A stretch of DNA of 64,000 nt from Methanocorpusculum sp. (GCF_030655665.1 NZ_JAUSPQ010000004.1:192948-256947); one strand, 5' to 3'. Counted from the first letter of the stretch, positions 9,545 through 19,034 are shown. Made by a program: numbers and translations. The notes: generated from the letters alone by a model not told the origin.

Positions 9545-9585
9545 CCTATTTTTTGGGATTCTTTGCTCAAACCCATAAACGCGAA

Positions 9586-9596
9586 CCTTTAAAGTA
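9586..9596 (+). promoter_or_regulatory. TATA box of the FKBP-methyltransferase pair
   Basis: CCTTTAAAGTA is centred about 29 bases upstream of the FKBP ATG at 9620, predicting an almost leaderless message. Confidence 0.5.
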
Positions 9597-9619
9597 TTTC
9601 TTCAGTCATACAGATAGGT

Positions 9620-10054
9620 ATGTCTGTCGTAGAATCCGGGGATACGCTGCAGCTCCACTTCATCAGCAAACGACCGGACGGAGAGATATTTGAGAATACT
9701 CATACACATGAGCCGGTCACCGTCATTATTGGAAATAAACAGATCAATCCTGCCTTTGAGGAGGCGCTTCTAGGTAAAACCGAAGGGGAAACGGTGACCG
9801 TCGTCCTTCCTCCGGAAAAAGCCTATGGTAAATATCTGAAACGTCTGGTCATCCCGATAAATCGAAAAAAACTCCGGCTCGAACATGAACCAAAACCCGG
9901 AGAGATCATTACTGTAGAAGTTTTTGATCGGCCGTGTAAAGTTACAGTCGTCGGCGTAACGCAGAGGAAGATCACGGTGGACGCAAACCATCCTCTCGCA
10001 GGGGAGACGCTTACATATGAGATCACTATTGAAAAGATCATGAAACATGACTGA
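9620..10054 (+). CDS. FKBP-type peptidyl-prolyl isomerase, SlyD-like
   Basis: 144 residues. The N-terminal segment [20 protein letters not shown] and [16 protein letters not shown] are FKBP signatures. The sequence between PPEKAYGKY and the end holds the inserted IF chaperone domain (IPINRKKL...[10 protein letters not shown]). It is a cytosolic prolyl isomerase and chaperone of the short archaeal class. Its end overlaps the methyltransferase start by eight bases, so the two are co-translated, an unusual pairing. Confidence 0.9.
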   Translation: MSVVESGDTLQLHFISKRPDGEIFENTHTHEPVTVIIGNKQINPAFEEALLGKTEGETVTVVLPPEKAYGKYLKRLVIPINRKKLRLEHEPKPGEIITVEVFDRPCKVTVVGVTQRKITVDANHPLAGETLTYEITIEKIMKHD

Positions 10055-10859
10055 ACTCAACATGATCTACGACTTGGACTGTGTCGACGGGATGCGGAAA
10101 CTGCCCGACGGCATGATCGATGTTATCGTGACCTCGCCCCCGTACAACATTGGAAAAGCCTACACTACCTACGATGACACAATCCCGCGCAATGCATATC
10201 TGAAGTGGATGGAGACGGTCGCAGAAGAGTCATACCGCGTTCTTTCTGATCAGGGCTCCTTTTATCTGAACGTGGGCGGGAGTCTGAAAGATCCCTGGAT
10301 CCCGATCGATGTGGCACAGAAGTTTCGGGAGCAGGGATTCGTTCTCCAGAACATGATCCACTGGATAAAATCCATCGCACTTCCTGAGGAAGGGGTAGCT
10401 GCCGGACATTACAAACCGATAAACAGTAAACGCTACCATAACGACTGTCATGAGTTCATCTATCACTTCACGAAAAAAGGAGCTGTCCAGATTGACCGGC
10501 TGGCAAACGGTGTTCCTTATCAGGACAAGAGTAATGTGAACCGCTGGGGCGGGGATAAACGGGATCTCAGAGACAGAGGAAACACTTGGTTCATTCCGTA
10601 TGAAACCATCCGGGAAAGCAGACCGCATCCGGCGACGTTCCCCATCCAGCTTCCTCTGATGTGCATTAAAGATCACGGGTTAGGAAACTGCCGGCTGGTG
10701 ATGGATCCATTCATGGGAATCGGAAACACGGCGATCGCGGCGATACGCCTTGGCGTTCCTTTCATCGGTTTCGAGATCGATGAATGCTACAGAAAGATCG
10801 CTAACGAGAGAGTTGCTGCAGAGACGTATGAAGTTGAGAGAGAAAATCCGACAGAATAA
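10047..10859 (+). CDS. Orphan DNA methyltransferase, beta-class N4-C/N6-A type
   Basis: 270 residues. The catalytic motif TSPPY is at residues 29-33 near the N-terminus and the AdoMet-binding motif DPFMGIGNT near residue 220, so motif IV precedes motif I as in beta-class enzymes. The SPPY form is common in N4-cytosine and some N6-adenine methylases. No restriction endonuclease is adjacent: the gene before is FKBP and the gene after is nadM on the other strand. It is probably a solitary methylase with an epigenetic or protective role. Target sequence unknown. Confidence 0.88.
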   Translation: MTELNMIYDLDCVDGMRKLPDGMIDVIVTSPPYNIGKAYTTYDDTIPRNAYLKWMETVAEESYRVLSDQGSFYLNVGGSLKDPWIPIDVAQKFREQGFVLQNMIHWIKSIALPEEGVAAGHYKPINSKRYHNDCHEFIYHFTKKGAVQIDRLANGVPYQDKSNVNRWGGDKRDLRDRGNTWFIPYETIRESRPHPATFPIQLPLMCIKDHGLGNCRLVMDPFMGIGNTAIAAIRLGVPFIGFEIDECYRKIANERVAAETYEVERENPTE

Positions 10860-10876
10860 ATCTGAAAAAAATCATA

Positions 10877-11437
10877 TCAAACAAAATATGGTTGTGATTG
10901 GGGCCGCAAACTGCCTAATGCAACCGATTCATCCGTCTGATTAATAAACCGAATCCTCTGAACCCCTGAAATCTCTTCAATTACCCTCACCGTCTCAAGT
11001 GGTACATACGATGTCCAGTCATCTCCAGTCATCACCGTAGAACACCATTTCTCACTCGACAACACTTTATGAGGGCAACGCCCGGACGGGCAGACAACTG
11101 TTCTTCCCGCCTCCTGAAACAACTGGCTGATTAACGGATTTGAGGTATATACCATATTAAATGGAGGGCACATAGATACAACATGAGAAACCCATAACGA
11201 ATTTCGCTTAACATCTTCAAGCGGGATAATATACACAGGGATTTCAAGACACACTAAATCCCGGGCAATCATCAAAACACGCTCTCCTGCTGTAAACGGA
11301 TGGCGAACGGTATGGCTCAATTGTGCACTGCCGATGCCGATGACCAATTCATCGACCTCTTCAGCGATTTTTTGAATGAAAGCTTTATGCCCGTTATGAT
11401 AAGGCTGAAACCTCCCCACATAAAGTCCGCGTATCAT
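10877..11437 (-). CDS. nadM: Nicotinamide-nucleotide adenylyltransferase
   Basis: 186 residues. GRFQPYHNGHK at 8-18 is the (H/T)xGH nucleotidyltransferase motif of archaeal NadM, and the downstream GIGSAQLSHT and HPFTAGER segments are characteristic. It makes NAD from NMN and ATP. It overlaps nadX by four bases, forming an NAD-synthesis operon. Confidence 0.95.
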   Translation of the reverse strand: MIRGLYVGRFQPYHNGHKAFIQKIAEEVDELVIGIGSAQLSHTVRHPFTAGERVLMIARDLVCLEIPVYIIPLEDVKRNSLWVSHVVSMCPPFNMVYTSNPLISQLFQEAGRTVVCPSGRCPHKVLSSEKWCSTVMTGDDWTSYVPLETVRVIEEISGVQRIRFINQTDESVALGSLRPQSQPYFV

Positions 11438-12213
11438 GCACCGATTACCAGAGGACTGTCCAGCGATTCCAGAAGACTCAATACTGACAACGCTGCCAGA
11501 TAGCTGGTTGCCGGATTTTCCGGAGCCGGAAGGTTTTGGATTCGAATATACGCATCGCCGAACTCTCCCGCGAAAAAGATCTCATGCATATTCTGTTCTG
11601 CTTTCGGATCGACCCACAGTTCGACATCGGCCTCTCTTCCGCATGCAAGCGAGAGAGAGATGGCAACATTCGTATTTTTCGGATACAACGCTATGCAGTC
11701 ACGGGCTTTTCCGGCGAAAAGACACTTGGAGACTAATTCATCGGAGTGTAAAGAGCGCGGCGGTTTTGTCGTTTTCAAAAAAAGCTTATCAACCCGGGAG
11801 ATTTTTCCGACACGGACATTATCCAGACCCATAATGGCCCCGGATGGAATATGGATCCTTCGATGAAGTTGTTTTGCGGTAGTCAGCAGCTCTTTTCGAA
11901 ACAAGTCATCTGCAAGAGCGCCAACGCTTAGAAGGATAAGATCCCTTCCGGCAAGCAAAACTTTCTCTGCAAGTTCTTTTACGGCATTGATCGAAGCAAC
12001 TTCCACAACGATATCAAGCTGCTCATGCAAAAATGCGTCGATATCGGAAAATGGTTTCACCCCGTATTTTTCAGAAAATGCAGCGACCCGCTCGGGAATA
12101 GAATCATAGGCGGCGACGATTTTGAATGACTTTTGCCGTTCGGCTAAAATAGATCCAACATTACCACAACCGATAACCCCAACTTTCATTGGACTTGAGT
12201 ATATAGGAGTCAT
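11434..12213 (-). CDS. nadX: L-aspartate dehydrogenase, NAD biosynthesis
   Basis: 259 residues. Rossmann motif GVIGCGNVGS near the N-terminus, then the ICVEVAS-like IVVEVASINAV and IPSGAIMGLDN segments of the aspartate dehydrogenase family. It oxidises aspartate to iminoaspartate, replacing NadB as the first step to quinolinate. GGTGA about ten bases before the ATG at 12213 supports that start; Met9 at 12189 is the alternative that matches the usual family N-terminus. nadA and nadC are not in the window. Confidence 0.93.
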   Translation of the reverse strand: MTPIYSSPMKVGVIGCGNVGSILAERQKSFKIVAAYDSIPERVAAFSEKYGVKPFSDIDAFLHEQLDIVVEVASINAVKELAEKVLLAGRDLILLSVGALADDLFRKELLTTAKQLHRRIHIPSGAIMGLDNVRVGKISRVDKLFLKTTKPPRSLHSDELVSKCLFAGKARDCIALYPKNTNVAISLSLACGREADVELWVDPKAEQNMHEIFFAGEFGDAYIRIQNLPAPENPATSYLAALSVLSLLESLDSPLVIGA

Positions 12214-12248
12214 AATTTACTTTTTCACCTATCTGTGATAAAAGAAAA

Positions 12249-12279
12249 AAATGAGCAGATAACTTTGAACCGCTCATTT
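12249..12279 (-). terminator. Hairpin terminator after fno
   Basis: On the minus strand AAATGAGC and GCTCATTT pair around a 15-base loop and are followed directly by a T-rich run. A second small hairpin (CTCTTTC/GAAAGAG, about 12283-12301) precedes it. Together they probably end the adh-fno transcript before nadX. Confidence 0.6.
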
Positions 12280-12349
12280 TAGCTCTTTCTGGTAGGAAAG
12301 AGAGGGTTTACCTAAGAGAAATTTGACAGACACAATCAGTCTTGAGTTA

Positions 12350-13021
12350 TTATTTGAAGTAGACCCCTACATCTTTAAGACCATTGTTCATTGCAAGGGT
12401 AATTACAAGCGGCGTAATACTTTCAATTACCCCCGAAACTGCCAGTGGTCCCGCATCAAGCGGCTTGAGTTTCGAGACACTGGAAACCAGGTCCATAACG
12501 ACCTTCTTTGCTTCCTTGTCATCTCCGCATACACAAACACTGTAGTCGAGTTCCTCATCAAGTTCCATCCACTTTCCAGATGCAACATTGTTGAACCCTG
12601 TACAGAGTTTTGCAGATGCGGGCAGCATCTTCTTTACTGCAAGAGCTGCGGATCCTTCCGCCGGGCGATCAGGCAGGAAGTATTTTTCCTTCGGGAACCG
12701 AAGCATCGGGTTGATAAGTGAAACAACGATCTTGTTTTCAAATACGTCCTTGCCGATTGATTCAATAGTCGATTCGATTTTGTCAAACGGAACTGAGAGA
12801 ATGATGATATCAGCATCACAAACACTTGAATTCGTTCCACCGTTGCAGACCCCTCCCGTACAACAGCGGTCATTGAGGCAGCAGGTAACTCCGTCTGCAG
12901 CAACGATCGCTTTTGACGGGTCACGGGATCCGATTGCCACATCGAATTTTCCACCGATACAAATCCGACGTGCGAGACCTTCGCCGATATTCCCAGTTCC
13001 ACCGATTATTCCAACTTTCAT
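12350..13021 (-). CDS. fno: F420H2:NADP oxidoreductase (Fno)
   Basis: 223 residues. NADP-binding GGTGNIGEGLA at 7-17 and GSRDPSKA at 31-38 match F420-dependent NADP reductase. It moves hydride between F420 and NADP, feeding electrons from NADP-linked alcohol oxidation into methanogenesis. Residues 44-69 form an unusual cysteine-rich loop with Cys47, 48, 53, 54, 59 and 68, where well-known homologues have an ordinary helix. A ribosome binding site AGGAAATGA precedes the ATG. It follows adh by 26 bases, as one operon. Confidence 0.93.
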   Translation of the reverse strand: MKVGIIGGTGNIGEGLARRICIGGKFDVAIGSRDPSKAIVAADGVTCCLNDRCCTGGVCNGGTNSSVCDADIIILSVPFDKIESTIESIGKDVFENKIVVSLINPMLRFPKEKYFLPDRPAEGSAALAVKKMLPASAKLCTGFNNVASGKWMELDEELDYSVCVCGDDKEAKKVVMDLVSSVSKLKPLDAGPLAVSGVIESITPLVITLAMNNGLKDVGVYFK

Positions 13022-13047
13022 GATATCATTTCCTGATTTAATGAGTA

Positions 13048-14121
13048 TTACTCTTTGATGGTGACAACCGGTTTGATAAGGTCACTTGGTTTGTCTTTCA
13101 TTAAGAGAAGTGCTTGTTCAATCTTGTCAAAGCCCTTGAATCTGTGGGTAAGTAATGGTGAGAGATCAAGTTTTCCTACTTCAACGAGGCTGGCGAGCTT
13201 CTCCATCCGCAGTCTGCCTCCGGTCATTAACCCGCAGTGAATAAACTTGTTGCTCATACCGCAGCCCCACTCGATACGCGGAATCGTTACGAACTCGCCT
13301 TTACCGAGGTAGTTGACATTCCCGATGATTCCTCCGGGTTTGACCATCTTGATTGCTTCCTGCATGGTGTTGACATCTCCGCCGGCGATACAGACTTTGT
13401 CCACACCTTTGCCGTCGGTCTTGTCCAGAACCTGCTCGACAATATCACCGTTCTTATAGTTGATAATGTCGGTAGCACCATATCCGCGGGCTGCATTTGC
13501 GCAGTCTTTTCTGCTGCCTACCGCAAGGATGTGGGATGCCCCCATGTGATTTGCACCGGCTACTGCCATAAGTCCGACAGGGCCGATACCAATACAGCAG
13601 ACTGTGTCACCAAGTTTCACATCGGCAAGTTCTGCAGCCTGGAATCCGGTTGGGACCATGTCTGCAATCATTGATGCTTCAGCTACCGGGATAGAGTCGG
13701 GCAGTATTGCAAGGTTTGCATCTGCTTCGTTTACGTGGAAAAGTTCCCCGAAAACACCGTCTTTAAAGTTGGAAAATTTCCAGCCTGAGAGCATTCCCCC
13801 GGAGTGCTGGGCAAAGCCGGCCTGTGCCTCAATGGAAAGCCAGTCAGGAGTGATTGCCGGAACAATTACACGGTCTCCGGGTTTGAAGTCTTTAACCATG
13901 GATCCTACTTCGACAACTTCTCCAACAGCTTCATGTCCGAGAATCATGTCATGGCGTTCTCCGAGCGCTCCTTCCCAGACGGTGTGAACATCTGAGCTGC
14001 ATGGTGCAACTGCGAGAGGTGCGACGATTGCATCAAGAGGTCCGCACTTTGGTGCTTCTTTCTCAATCCAGCCGATCTCTCCGATCCGCTTCATTGCCAA
14101 TCCTTTTATTGTTTTTTTCAT
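13048..14121 (-). CDS. adh: NADP-dependent secondary-alcohol (2-propanol) dehydrogenase
   Basis: 357 residues from the ATG at 14121, chosen because the ribosome binding site GGATGTGA just upstream contains the earlier ATG at 14136 and because family members start here. The sequence closely follows the Thermoanaerobacter/Clostridium secondary-alcohol dehydrogenases: catalytic zinc ligands Cys41, His63 and Asp154, the Rossmann GIGPVGLMAVAG, and VGSR whose Arg reads the NADP phosphate. It oxidises 2-propanol or 2-butanol to ketones. With Fno downstream, it allows alcohol-dependent CO2 reduction to methane. Confidence 0.95.
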   Translation of the reverse strand: MKKTIKGLAMKRIGEIGWIEKEAPKCGPLDAIVAPLAVAPCSSDVHTVWEGALGERHDMILGHEAVGEVVEVGSMVKDFKPGDRVIVPAITPDWLSIEAQAGFAQHSGGMLSGWKFSNFKDGVFGELFHVNEADANLAILPDSIPVAEASMIADMVPTGFQAAELADVKLGDTVCCIGIGPVGLMAVAGANHMGASHILAVGSRKDCANAARGYGATDIINYKNGDIVEQVLDKTDGKGVDKVCIAGGDVNTMQEAIKMVKPGGIIGNVNYLGKGEFVTIPRIEWGCGMSNKFIHCGLMTGGRLRMEKLASLVEVGKLDLSPLLTHRFKGFDKIEQALLLMKDKPSDLIKPVVTIKE

Positions 14122-14394
14122 ACGTGTCACATCCAAAAGATATGTATGGTTCTGTCGATTGATTCCCTTTCATCACTAATGCCACATGTGACCAAAATAC
14201 CAATCAACAAATTACTCTTATGAAGTAACGTAATAAAAGAATGTTGTAACCAAGAATGCGGACAATAATTCTTCCATCAAATAAAGATGTGTAATGAGTA
14301 AATTCGATGATAAACATCACTTTTGAGATGAAATTAGTATAATTTAGGCACATTGAAAAAAAAGTGATTTTGATTAATCAGGGGAGAGAAGAGT

Positions 14395-14682
14395 TCAGGT
14401 AAGTTTTCTGAAGAGAGATATGTCAAGAGGTCCGGCGAATAACTGACCGGCTTTTTCGACAAAATGGTTGAAATGCGGAGTTGCATTGTGAGCTTCGATC
14501 GCGGCCGAATCTTTCCAGCATTCGATAAATGTGAACTTCTCGGGAGAAGCTAGGTCCCCATAGAAATCATAGGATACGTTCCCTTCTTCTTTTCTGCTGA
14601 TTTTAACTAATTCCAAGGCTAATTCCAGGAGATCGTCGACAGCATCTTTTTTTGCGGTACATTTTGCTATAATTGTTATCAT
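14395..14682 (-). CDS. ABM-domain protein, YgiN-like putative monooxygenase
   Basis: 95 residues forming a single antibiotic-biosynthesis-monooxygenase fold: MITIIAKCTAKKD strand, SRKEEGNVSYDFYGD, and FIECWKD with HFNHFVEKAG near the end, all typical of the YgiN/quinol monooxygenase group. Such proteins act on quinone-like or aromatic compounds or respond to oxidative stress. It lies upstream of adh, 258 bases away with a likely separate promoter. Substrate unknown. Confidence 0.85.
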   Translation of the reverse strand: MITIIAKCTAKKDAVDDLLELALELVKISRKEEGNVSYDFYGDLASPEKFTFIECWKDSAAIEAHNATPHFNHFVEKAGQLFAGPLDISLFRKLT

Positions 14683-15214
14683 AGATTATTGCTCCGTTGA
14701 CCATTCGGCAACGGTTGTATTTTTTGAGGAAGGGACCATAAAGCTATCCATGGAGCCGGCAAAATGCCTTGTTCGGAAATCAAGGAGCAGATTCATTAAA
14801 TTAGTTCAGGAAAGATATTATTAGATTATCGATGTTTACTCTTAATTGATGAAGAAAATGATATAGGATCCTGACAAGATGGGAAAATACTGCTACAATG
14901 AACGAAAGCATGATCTAGATTCCCGGGAATACCTCACACGAACACCGGGATCGATATTGACTCAGGGGTCAGCGTTCTGATGAAAATCACAACGCTCCGG
15001 AATAAATCTCCATTCAAATACTATCCGGCTGTTCTAAAATTGGTTGATTCTAACCTGCGCGTCGAAAGAACACGGGATATTACCATGTGTATTGAGAAAC
15101 GTTTCGTACCCCCCTCGGTAAATACCGACCATTTCCCAAACATCATTGGTAGAAGATATACCTGATGGATGGGGATCGACGTACATGAGTGGAAATACGA
15201 GCAGGTTATTCGTG
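14683..15214. other. Intergenic region without a supported gene
   Basis: 532 AT-rich bases between the ABM gene and the TrmB-type regulator. A 61-codon frame at 14980-15165 has no ribosome binding site, no conserved-looking pattern and no promoter fit. The ABM promoter should lie at the left edge. I see no RNA gene. Confidence 0.5.
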
Positions 15215-16030
15215 TTATTTCACCGGTTTAATCGTTTTGAGGAAATTTTTGACGACAAATTCCGCATATACATCAGACTCGGTGGAAAAAGCAAACTCTT
15301 CATTATTTGATCTCAGAATGCCAAGTGTTGAACTCCGGTCACAATAGAAATATATCAAAAACGGGAGGGTTTCTTTTCCGGTAAAGAATGATACCTGCAT
15401 AAGATTTCGTTGCAGGGTATCAGTCGTCATATAACATTTGATCGGTGCTACTTTTGCTATTTCATCGGTTAATACGACCAGATAAACAGGAATGCGTTTT
15501 GCGGTTTCGGCAATGATACCCGCATATTTGTGCAGTGTATCTTTATCGTTGCAGACTACAAGGAGTTCTGATTTTGTCCGTTTGAGTTTCAGATCGACCT
15601 GCGTGGAAATTGCCTTTCGCGTGTGGAATTCTGTTATACCGGTGACTTCATAGGGACGGTGGATATTCTGTATGTCCAGCAGGCATTCCCGCAGCTTATC
15701 TAATCTCTGCATTTCCAGACTTAATACCCGTAGATAGGTTCGTTCTGCATCATCAGCACGGTAATAGACAGGGTTTGTACCAAATTCAGTGACGAATCCC
15801 TGCTTACTCAGGTCATCAAGAGTTTCGTAAATACGCCCCCGGGGAATACCCGTCAATTCATGAAGTTCAGTTGCTTTTGCGATTCCAATAGAAAATAGTG
15901 TTGTATAAACCTTTGCAGAATATTCCCGCATTCCACAGGCAACTAATCGGTCCTGAATTGATTTTGTAGTATCATCTTCTGCCAATTTACCGTCCCCATA
16001 TATGATAAGCATAGTATCAGGGTTTTTCAT
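15215..16030 (-). CDS. TrmB-family transcriptional regulator
   Basis: 271 residues. Residues about 27-100 are a winged helix of the TrmB type (AKVYTTLFSIGIAKATELHELTGIPRGRIYETLDDLSKQG segment), followed by a coiled linker and a C-terminal effector domain (HTRKAISTQVDLKL, ELLVVCNDKD). GAGGAG lies about 14 bases upstream of the ATG. TrmB proteins usually sense sugars; this one may respond to another small molecule. Its proximity to the ABM and alcohol genes suggests, but does not show, a regulatory link. Confidence 0.85.
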   Translation of the reverse strand: MKNPDTMLIIYGDGKLAEDDTTKSIQDRLVACGMREYSAKVYTTLFSIGIAKATELHELTGIPRGRIYETLDDLSKQGFVTEFGTNPVYYRADDAERTYLRVLSLEMQRLDKLRECLLDIQNIHRPYEVTGITEFHTRKAISTQVDLKLKRTKSELLVVCNDKDTLHKYAGIIAETAKRIPVYLVVLTDEIAKVAPIKCYMTTDTLQRNLMQVSFFTGKETLPFLIYFYCDRSSTLGILRSNNEEFAFSTESDVYAEFVVKNFLKTIKPVK

Positions 16031-16430
16031 TTATAAAGTTTGTACTCCTCAATACTCGTACAGGGACGATTTCTCTGATTAAGAAGGAGAAAATTGTTAC
16101 CCTCATTTCTCATGGGAGAAAAGGAGAGAGATCACGGCAAATATTTCATATTACTCGTCCAAACTCGACAATATCCGGTTATATCTACAGTATTTAGAGT
16201 GATATCTTGCATTTATCAAACAAATTTGTGAGTAATTAGATTATATCTAAATTGATATATTTCATCTTCCTGAGAGATATTTATTATAAAAACCAGTGAT
16301 TTATTTATTCCAATAAATAAAAAATAATCAATTTATTCCATCTTTCCAAATTTATTCCGCCCAACTAGGAGCGAAAACATAATATATCATTCACAATGTT
16401 CCCGCTATTGATAAACAAAAATTATATATA
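16031..16430. other. AT-rich intergenic region with ATTTATTCC repeats
   Basis: 400 bases upstream of the TrmB-type gene and downstream of the helicase stop. ATTTATTCC occurs three times in the same orientation at 16303, 16331 and 16350; the first copy is also half of the palindrome TTTATT-CC-AATAAA. No open frame or RNA gene is seen. It may hold operators or be a scar of inserted DNA. Confidence 0.5.
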
Positions 16431-18554
16431 TTATTCGTGAAGTTGAAACCCGGACAAAGCAGTAAGCAAAGCAGGGATCTCATAATAATCGTAAGCCGCC
16501 ATCTCCAATCGAAGATCTTCAGGGAGGAGTTCACCGAACTTCCAAGTAGTTTCCGGAAGGCGAGGGAGCTCCTCTGCAAGCGAGATAACAGACATATGAC
16601 CCAGCTCTTCAAGGATACCAGAAATATATTCACCTGCTTTTGGTGATTCCCAGTCGAAGATCCGGATCGCAAACTGCGTGTAACGAACGGCATGTTTTCC
16701 ATCAAGCCGGTTTTTGAGCAGATGGGCAAGAACCTGATTTGTCCGTGTCCCGAGAAATGTGGATACAACGACCGAATATCCGTTCAGTTCTGGCTCGGTG
16801 CGAAGATGGATTGTCCCGGGCGAAAAATCATCAGGCAGCATCCTGATCAGATCGTCGACCATCATTTTTTGCTCAGGAGGAAGAGGGATACCTGATCCCC
16901 CGCGTTCAAGAACAGCGGCAACCGACTGACACACAAGACTGCTTGCATAACTCCCCCCGTCCCCGCCGCTCCAGAACGGACGTTTCACATCTCCCTTGGC
17001 GAAGGCCGGTTCGATGAGAACACGTTTATGTGCATCGTCTCGGTGAAGCAGACGCCAGGTTTTGCCGGTGAACGAGAACGTCTTTCCCGGGTCACCTGCC
17101 ACAAACCGCGGATCGAGGGTGCCGATTACCGTCCCATCAGGAAGAACCGCTAGAAACCCTCCTGCATCCCGGATAACAGAGATCAGAGAGAGCCAGTTGG
17201 ATCGCCCTAGTTCCATCTCGGCCTTGGTTCCGGCAAGGTACAGATCGCCGGAGCAGGTCAGATAATTTTCCGCGACAAGATACTCCAGAATTGCGGGAAA
17301 ATGGTTGACGGACAATTCCTTAAATGGCGTCAGGGCGCGAAGCAGCTTGATGATACTCCCAAGGCTCATTCCTGTCCTGCCTTTCAGGAGAAGGAACAAC
17401 TGCTGAATAAGAACATGATATGGACATGAAGGGGCCTTCAGTGACTCGACCGAATGATTCATTGCGGCCTCAATCACCGAAACGGCGGTCAGAAGGTCAC
17501 ACGCATTTGTGACGATAAAAGTCATTCTTGCAGGTTTTCCCCGCCGGCCTGTACGTCCCAGTCTTTGCAGAAATGAGGAGACCGATCGTGGGGCCCCATA
17601 CTGAACGACAAGATCGAGCTCTCCGATATCGATACCGAGTTCCATTGTGCTCGTACAGATAACACAGGTCCCGCCATCCAGTTCGAATGAAAGTTCCGCA
17701 GCCTCGCGGTCTTCCGGCGAAACAGAGGAATGATGAAGAAACACCGAAGGTAGCTCGTCGCGTAAGGGAATGACCAGTTTCTCGGCAAGACTCCGGCTGT
17801 CGGTAAAGACCAGAGCTTTTTTTCCTGACACGGATTTTGCGATCTCATGCACCTGTCTTGAAAACTCCTGTTCCACCACAAACGTAAACTGTTTTTTTGT
17901 CGGTGGGGAAGGGATGGAGACGAGATGTTTGTTCCGGTCCGGTCCGGAGAACCAGTCAAGCAGGACCTCAGGATTGCCGACCGTTGCCGACAGACCTATC
18001 CTGGTGATCTGTTTTTTTCCAAGCGTATCCAAACGATCCATAAGACAGCGTAGATGGACCCCGCGGTCCGACTCCATGAAGGCATGGATCTCATCAATAA
18101 TGATATATCTGACATCAGCAAATGCATTCCGGGTCCGTGAATCGCTTAAGAGTACCTCGAGTGATTCCGGAGTGGTCAGAAGGATATCTGCATGCTCGGA
18201 TCCGGAAAAATCAAACCGATCACGTGCGGAGATATCTCCATGCTGGACCGCGGCCCCAAGCCCGGTCCGGGCGCACATGAACAGTATTCTGTCCAGCTGA
18301 TCATTGATGAGTGCTTTGAGAGGAGAGATATAGATGACCGACAGATGGTCCGAAGGATTTTTTAAAATCCCGTCGATGACCGGAAAAAAAGCCGACTCGG
18401 TTTTACCGCCGGCAGTAGGAGCAAGGACCAGCGTATCGGCCCCGCTGCTTACCGAGAGGTACGTCTCCACCTGTACCGGCCGCAGATCATCCCAGCCAAG
18501 ACCCGTAAGAAGCAGTTCCTGCAGTGTTGGATGAAGCGAAGTAAATACACTCAT
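16431..18554 (-). CDS. Lhr-like superfamily 2 DEIH helicase
   Basis: 707 residues. Motif I APTAGGKT at 45-52, motif Ia YISPLKAL, motif Ib TTPESLE, motif II DEIH at 154-157, motif III SAT and motif VI QRLGRTGRRG are all present. The remaining C-terminal half has the Lhr-core pattern but is shorter than full-length Lhr (about 850-1500). It is a DNA or RNA:DNA unwinding ATPase, probably in repair. Its start overlaps the thioredoxin stop by four bases. Confidence 0.9.
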   Translation of the reverse strand: MSVFTSLHPTLQELLLTGLGWDDLRPVQVETYLSVSSGADTLVLAPTAGGKTESAFFPVIDGILKNPSDHLSVIYISPLKALINDQLDRILFMCARTGLGAAVQHGDISARDRFDFSGSEHADILLTTPESLEVLLSDSRTRNAFADVRYIIIDEIHAFMESDRGVHLRCLMDRLDTLGKKQITRIGLSATVGNPEVLLDWFSGPDRNKHLVSIPSPPTKKQFTFVVEQEFSRQVHEIAKSVSGKKALVFTDSRSLAEKLVIPLRDELPSVFLHHSSVSPEDREAAELSFELDGGTCVICTSTMELGIDIGELDLVVQYGAPRSVSSFLQRLGRTGRRGKPARMTFIVTNACDLLTAVSVIEAAMNHSVESLKAPSCPYHVLIQQLFLLLKGRTGMSLGSIIKLLRALTPFKELSVNHFPAILEYLVAENYLTCSGDLYLAGTKAEMELGRSNWLSLISVIRDAGGFLAVLPDGTVIGTLDPRFVAGDPGKTFSFTGKTWRLLHRDDAHKRVLIEPAFAKGDVKRPFWSGGDGGSYASSLVCQSVAAVLERGGSGIPLPPEQKMMVDDLIRMLPDDFSPGTIHLRTEPELNGYSVVVSTFLGTRTNQVLAHLLKNRLDGKHAVRYTQFAIRIFDWESPKAGEYISGILEELGHMSVISLAEELPRLPETTWKFGELLPEDLRLEMAAYDYYEIPALLTALSGFQLHE

Positions 18555-18913
18555 GCGCGAAATACTGCGTTGAGATCTTCCCTGAACTCTTCTTCCGAAA
18601 GAGCACTGGTGCGTATTTTTACAACAGTTCCATTTTTGATGAACATAAGAGTTGGAACGGCGCGTATGTGAAGTTCGGCTGCAATATGACTATTTTCCTC
18701 AGTGTTGCATGTACAGAACTGAACTTCTGGATACTCAAGAGAAACTTCAGAAAATATCTGAGCGAAAAAACGACAGGAACCGCACCAATCAGTCAAAAAA
18801 TCAATTACAAGAGCAGGAATCTGCATAGTAAAAGAGTTGAAGTTCACTTCGGTGAGCGTGAGTATGGGTAATGCCTCGGTCGGCGGGGTAGGCAAATCAC
18901 TTTCAGATCTCAT
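18551..18913 (-). CDS. Thioredoxin-like protein with WCGSC active site
   Basis: 120 residues. The redox site WCGSC is at 43-47 and the cis-Pro segment reads RAVPTLMFI, both as in thioredoxins. About 25 residues precede the fold; translation might begin at Met30 but then the first strand would be clipped, so the long form is preferred. Translationally coupled to the helicase. Likely a cytosolic disulfide reductase. Confidence 0.9.
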   Translation of the reverse strand: MRSESDLPTPPTEALPILTLTEVNFNSFTMQIPALVIDFLTDWCGSCRFFAQIFSEVSLEYPEVQFCTCNTEENSHIAAELHIRAVPTLMFIKNGTVVKIRTSALSEEEFREDLNAVFRA

Positions 18914-19034
18914 ATTCTATTCAAAGATAGGTGATGAATCCTTATCACCATATGGGAAATCGTTTACAAATCTATTTAAGTACCACTTGCCTATATTATT
19001 AGGCACACCAAGATGATGTGCGAAGCTTCTTTGG

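Noticed and set aside
14980-15165. 61-codon plus-strand frame in the ABM-TrmB gap
   Set aside because: No ribosome binding site, no promoter at a sensible distance and no family-like pattern.
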